NCBI RefSeq assembly: GCF_034702125.1
Contig: NC_085868.1
Location: 24,346,776-24,410,775, forward strand
Reading direction: 5' to 3'
DNA from: Engraulis encrasicolus
Lineage: Eukaryota; Chordata; Actinopteri; Clupeiformes; Engraulidae
DNA length: 64,000 nucleotides
Below, one piece after another: positions 58,120 to 64,000 of the stretch (within the stretch, counting starts at the first letter, position 1; the number at the start of each line of letters is the position of its first letter). The position numbers and the translations under genes are program-made. The notes under the pieces were generated by a model. That model was not told the origin of the DNA. It did not search any database and was given only the letters and a program-made list of their open reading frames with translations.

Positions 58120-61100
58120 GTACCTATACAGTATAGCGCAGTATCACAACTATGAAGTTGAATTCAAAGCACTTTCAAAATACGCATAGCCTACATATAC
58201 ATACATACACATTCCCATGTTGACACACCAGCTCTGGAGGCTGTCGCACGGGGTGTTCGGGGTGTTAACGTGAGAAATTGCGCACACATGCCCGCGAACA
58301 CACACACACACCAACAAAGACAATAATAAAAGTCCTTAAAAAAAAGATTACGCTGGAAACGATTATAACATAGCCTTATTTCATCATGGCATGAAGACCT
58401 AGTCTACTAGCGCAGGAAAACTGTAGTTTTACTCAATACCGTATGTAATAAACTATGTAATAATTATTATTAATTATTAATAATGAACAAGAGTCATCTC
58501 AGGGTGCTGGTCAAAACCATACATTGCAAGTACTCTTTGGTACATTCCCAAGGCCACTTCTCTTTCTGACATCTTGTGAAATAGGCTACACCTGTGCTGT
58601 TATGGAGAGGAGAGGAAGGCAGTCTCTAGTGCTCCAGAAAGGGGGACCTGTCATGGGGCCTTGAATAAAAAGTATTGATCAAACACAAAACAAGCTATAA
58701 ACAAAGGCAATCAGAGATGAGAACATGGCACCCTGGTCAATGCAGGATGCATGTGAAATGATGCGTTTGGTACCCTATTCAGATGGTGACATTGTAGGTG
58801 TGCAAACACAGACAACAAGACATAGAGGCAGACAAACAGACAGACAAACAGACAGACAAACAGGGTCATTGCAATACCTGGCCCTACACCCTCCGGGGAG
58901 GCAGGTAAAAAAAAGTAGATCAATAGAAGGATGAATGAAAAGGATGAACATGAAAACACATGTTGAATCATGTCTTCTACGTGGCACTTTTGTCTTTAAA
59001 AACTGGCGTGTGCTTTCTAAACATCACAGTTTGACTATGCTCAATAATGTCCATATTACAGTATGTATCATTTACTCTGAATCATTTGCATTCGTGTCTC
59101 AAAAAAGACAAACCTAACAGCTTCAAAAGGCAAGTGACCTCTGTTTCAAACACACAGCAGATGGACTTGAGTTTTCATACAGGGATCTCATGTGAATAGT
59201 GTTTACTCATGCAGATTTTCTCCCTATAGGAGCTGTGTAAGTAACTTCCCACACAAACATCATGTGGAACCTCTTGGAGCAATCCAAAATGAAATCCAGT
59301 ATGAATGGACGTTGAAACGGACTTTGTTTGTCACATCACATCATCACACAAGTTCACAGTGTTGTGTGAGAGACATGGCCATTCTGAATATCCACCAGCT
59401 GTACTGCCATGCCAAACACTAGACAGCCAGACCCTCTAGTGGTTTGCAGACAGAACTACACCATTTCGTCTGGCTTTTCAGGCCTTCAGGGTAGATTATG
59501 TTATTTTCCGGAGATAGTTCCAGCATTTGTGCTGCTCATTCATGTTGTCTTTTTCATGTATAGCCTACTCTCAACCACCCATCAATTTCTAAATATTCGA
59601 TATGACTGGGAAATTCCACTTCATACATAAAAAGGTGAATCCTCTCCGTGTCCATAATTTTTATGACAGGACAGTGCAGGACAGCATGGAAATGAGCAGG
59701 ATATGTAGACACAGCTGGGAAATGACCTAGGCAGGGTTCGAGCCCAGGTCCAGATGGCCATCCAAGCCTACACACGGATGAGTGCCTTAGCATGTTGCAC
59801 CACAGCACCCCCACTGCATTTTTTTATAATACAAAAAATATACAGGGATGCTGTGTCAATAAAGCAGAAGCATTTTCTCAAACTCACATGTAATTGACTA
59901 TTACATAATGTATGGTGAATTCAGGTAGGTGAATGGCCCAACGGGTCCCAATTTACCTAAATTCACTATGTGTACAGTAGGAATGGTGGGTGCTCTCTTG
60001 GGGACTGAGGGGAATCTGGGATCCTGTATCTCAAAACAGGTGGCTCACTGGCTAATCTACTCATTAGACATGAATGCTCTCAGTTTTGACATTTGAGAAG
60101 ATTCTTTATTCTGTAGTGTCTCTTCCAAAGGGAGACTTTCTGTTATCAAAACATGCATCTCTTCTGTGTATAGTTATTCTTGGCTGATGTACAATTCCCA
60201 AATCCATTTACAGTTAGCTCTGATAAGAGAAATTCCTGTACTCCCATCTCATTAAACCACGGAGTGAAAAGGTTTTGTCTACAATAACCTCTTGAAACAA
60301 TAAGGATTATCCTTACAGGGACACATACTGGACATCAACATGGCTATCATGGCTACCATGTATAAAGCTGGCACACCCACCTCAGTCTAAAAACACACAC
60401 CCTCTGTTTGATGCATCCTAGACTGAATGGAGCCTGTTATGGTACATGTCTTAAGTAGAAGAAAAAGAAAAGAAAAGAAAGAAAAACAATCAGATCTACA
60501 GTTTTCTGTTTGTTTGTGACTGTTAGCATGACGCTATTTCCATGGCGTACCATTATAGAGGAAGTCATCAAAGTGAATCCATTAAGGAGCATCTGGTGTG
60601 GCCCTCTGAACACCATGAGTGCGTTCCAATATGCTCCAAGTGGAGGACTCAAGGTCGCATATTGGAACGCACCCCATCTTTCTTTCCTCATACAGAGTAG
60701 ACCATGTGGTCTGCCAGCGGCCGCGTTCATGATGACGCAGTGCTGCTTTTGCTGGGCATCATGAACACGTCCAATGTCCTCATAACCTCATCATCATCAG
60801 AATACTAGGCCTACAGATTTGTGCTGCACTGTTAATAGATTTAATTTAAATGACCTGATGAGATATCATGGGGGTGTTTAGCACCCACAATTAACATTTA
60901 CACGACTAACCAATCTGCCTGTAATAAAAGATTAATTGGCACCACCCTACTGTAGGCAAAAGCAAGCAATTATCCTAAATTCCTCAGTGTTTTCCCTGTT
61001 TCCTGTTATAACTTGCTGTTATATATGCTTCACAAGAATACATGTGCCTGTGATGCAAAGTTTACAGTAATGTAGACTGTCTGATTAAATATATTGATGT

Positions 61101-62400
61101 GAATTTGCTCTATTTTCCCTGTATGTCTTTTTACATGAGAGTACACACCCTTCTGAAAAAGCCAAGGTCTATTCTTTAGCATCAGTCAAAATGTTACCAA
61201 AGCTGTGCATAAGCAATTGTAGTAGGTGACAGATAGGCTAGTCTCTTGACTTCTGACATCTCACCAAAGTGCCTCTTGCTGGGGTAAACAAATCGGCGAA
61301 CAGGCCCAAAATGGACCCTAATGATGGAAATGAATTCTATCAACAAGGAAAAGGTCAAATAGGAACTAGAGAAACAGGTGTAAACTAAGGCCTTAACTTT
61401 GTTCATCCTTTTCCTTAAATACACAGTGATGTGTTATATTTGATTTCATTAAAAGACCATCAAGTCTGTAGGCCTACGCCAGCTGTTGCATGTCAGACGA
61501 ATGGCGCACCTATTACGCATGCTCTCTGCGGGCACGACGAATCAGGTGATTACAGTAAGCCTGTTATCAGTGATCTTGAACATACAGAATAATTACATAT
61601 CTGAAAATATCTGAAGACATTCATGTATGGATGAGGAACAACAGTTGTCAGCATTACGCACAGTCACAGTGCAAAAAACCCCACCACAGATGAGATGATT
61701 TGATGAACCATGCAGCAGCACAATTCTAACTCTGGAAGTTTCTCGGAGATTTCACAAAGGGAATCCCACTCGCTGCCCACTCAAATGTAAATTACTGGGA
61801 AGTCTTGCATACATCTGAACACTTTTAACGGGTTACATACTTGTCCATGTATCATGCTTTATTCGACACATGCTTCCAATTATGGTCAGCTAAATATTCA
61901 CTGACTCCTCTCAAACCAAACTGCCCTCTTAGTGACTGTCTTTGGGATTTTGAGTCAAACTAAAATAAGTGTGCACTCTACAGCGCCAGAGCGGGGAGCT
62001 CGCAGCAACGTAGAGAAACTGAACAGCCAGTTGATGCATGCAATCCTACTTCACCAAAAACGGCACGTCAAACATGTAGTCTACAGTACTACAAACACGA
62101 GGCCAATAAGCATCTATTTTTGCCAACCAGCAAAATAAATTAAAATGTCTATCATCGCTAGACATGATCAGGCACAACAGACAGTGTCGCACAGAGTGGC
62201 ATAATCTTTTATAGGTATTCTTACACTGTAAATTAATCAACTCTCTCCCACATATTTCAGAATAACTATATCGAGAGCTCAAACAGATAAGCACAACGTA
62301 AAATGAGACAACAACGAGAGCGACTACAAACGAGAGCGACTCGATAATGGAAAGAACGCTACCCAAGCCAAGTTCATGGTGATGAATTTAAGTTGTATCG
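58120..62400. other. First intron of col6a2 (inferred), no gene recognised
   Basis: Mostly unique AT-rich sequence with small repeats (GACA near 58840). Near 59560-59640 a fragment resembles part of the TTAA MITE. No exon-like ORF matches a family I know. Confidence 0.45.
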
Positions 62401-62407
62401 AACTTAC

Positions 62408-62640
62408 CCTTGCTAAGCTTGATGAAACTTTTTGGAGACGTTTATGCTTGTTTTTTTACGAACGCATCCCGGGCCTCGACAAGGAAAGAAAGAATAGAAT
62501 CCAAAGGAAAGCGGGGAGTGGTTGAGGTGTCCGCGGCAGCAGTCTCCTCTGCGCCTTCCCCAAAAAACCCTCTCTGGATAGAAGACTGGTCCCTCCTTTC
62601 GCAGAAGCGCCTACACTTCTTCATGGATGCCGGACAGACA
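62408..62640 (-). promoter_or_regulatory. col6a2: Candidate col6a2 5'UTR exon with a 60-codon upstream ORF
   Basis: On the minus strand a GC-richer block ends AGCAAGG then GTAAGTTCG, a near-consensus donor. It can join the non-coding acceptor at about 57180. It contains ATG-started codons 62624-62442 (MKKCRRFCERRD...) with no family match, which would be a uORF. The transcription start is not readable. Confidence 0.45.
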
Positions 62641-62644
62641 TGAT

Positions 62645-64000
62645 ATTACGCTTGTGACCACATGGGAGCGCTGTGAATCTACATGGCGTGCCTTGTTCTT
62701 GTCTCCATCTTCAAACGCATGCCATTGCCTTCAACTTCAGTTATATTATCCACTTTCTCTTCCCACAATGTTCGTCAAAGCGCGCTTAAATGTTCATACG
62801 TATATCTATGATCACATGTTGCACCTGTGCCTGTTTCTGCAATACGACATAAACTCTTGCATATCAGGATGACTCATAGGCCTGTTTGTTGGGCACTGGC
62901 ACACAGAAAGTATAGGCACATGTGGGTACACAGAACTCCGGTTTTGAGACGTTCCAATGATTTGCAAATTGGCATTTACTGAGATTGTGATTTTATTCTC
63001 TTTCCTGTCTAGCCCCCCACAATGAATTTTGTGATTGTCATTGACTTCTTCAATGAGGAACTTCTTAATTCAGTAGTTAGTTCTGCAAGAACCCTCAACT
63101 CTGAACTCTGTGTGTGAGGTGTGATCTGACATCTGGAAGATGTTTTTTTCTGCAGTTACAATGATCAAGGGTTGTGCTGTGCAGGGGACACAGTGATTCG
63201 CTAACAGGGAGAGTGGTGAGTGGTGTGTCCTACTCCTACGACACAGACACATCATCACGCGTTTCATAGGTGAGCTAAACACATTCACACAGACCTAAAC
63301 TTGGGAATGACACCATCATTGGAAATAGTAAATATTTACAGGATTTTTTTCTTCCTGTTAGGAGGACCTCAGGACCGACGTCTGTCTGTGCACTAACTCA
63401 CATGTAAACAGTCCCCGGTGACAGAGTGTGTGACTGGGGTAATGTGACTTTTGTGCACGTTTAGAATAGCGCTGACGACTGATGTGTTTTGACACACTTT
63501 CTACAATGCTTATAAGGACACGAGAAACGTGTTACACACACCAGCCATCTGGTTGAGGAACCGTGAACCTGCACCAGCACCGTGTCAGTAATGAATGGTG
63601 AATTGTTTCCCTGCTTCACTAGTCTAACGATTTTGTAAACAGTCAGATTTGCTGTTGCTCATAACTTCGCCCCTTAATACAGCCTCTTGACAGTAGCATT
63701 TTATTTCTTCTCATGACTCACAAGACTATCCGTTTATTTTACCTAGTTTTTCCCCCCTTTTTCCTGAGGAAAAGCTTAAACGGTTGTTGGGAAGGGTTTC
63801 TGTATGTTTGAGGATTGTGTTAGCAGCAATCCATTGTTGTCTATGGGAACTTTTTAGTTGGTCAGAGCGACCTTTGGAAAAATCCCCCATGTTAACCCAG
63901 CCTGGGGCTGTTTCAAGATATTTGGGGGCCCTTGGAAAAGAGGGACGCGGGAGATTTTGACACTTGTCAGACATTGAATTTAGGGAACTGCTGCTTACAC
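62645..64000. other. Upstream flank of col6a2, no gene recognised
   Basis: AT-rich with only short chance ORFs, including 82 codons at 63726-63974 without a recognisable domain. It could include the promoter of col6a2. Confidence 0.4.

Noticed and set aside
63726..63974. 82-codon minus-strand ORF near the right edge
   Set aside because: No domain, no splice signals that fit a neighbour, and composition like the surrounding intergenic DNA.

Overview
The window looks like nuclear DNA of a ray-finned (teleost) fish. Three multi-exon vertebrate genes lie on the minus strand, with long introns full of (CA)n and (GA)n microsatellites, hAT-type MITEs with 8-bp target duplications, a tRNA-derived SINE, LINE 3' tails and a Ty3/gypsy-like LTR. 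A D-serine dehydratase gene next to col6a2 also fits a fish. I could not fix the species.

Layout, left to right. 1-2561: the 3' end of an LTR retrotransposon, comprising a proline/alanine/valine-rich ORF open at the window edge, a polypurine tract and a 716-bp 3' LTR. 2877-15338 (minus): the first five coding exons of a hyccin (HYCC1/FAM126) gene, whose remaining exons lie beyond the left edge. A GC-rich block at 16417-16575 is a candidate 5'UTR exon. 16.6-20.5 kb: intergenic DNA with one orphan plus-strand ORF. 20535-31779 (minus): a complete seven-exon D-serine dehydratase-like gene of 371 aa with the PLP lysine and both zinc ligands. 33947-57163 (minus): a complete col6a2 gene with 28 coding exons on the main path (1017 aa) plus a separate alternative last exon (907 aa) that matches the 2C2a end known from mammals. 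A probable 5'UTR exon lies near 62.4-62.6 kb.

All exon joins given here were derived by hand. They keep frame and use GT/AG borders, so the genes look intact. Hyccin is a scaffold of the plasma-membrane PI4KA complex, the dehydratase breaks down D-serine, and col6a2 is a chain of microfibrillar collagen VI. I see no functional link among the three, only shared orientation.

The most unusual feature is a recurring pattern: decayed copies of exon edges, each containing a splice site and some coding bases, lie in tandem in the adjacent introns of all three genes. Clear cases are hyccin exons 2, 3, 4 and 5, dehydratase exon 3, col6a2 exon 27 and the col6a2 terminal exon. Other items are a recent 648-bp tandem duplication carrying a long hairpin, and several nested transposons with readable empty sites.
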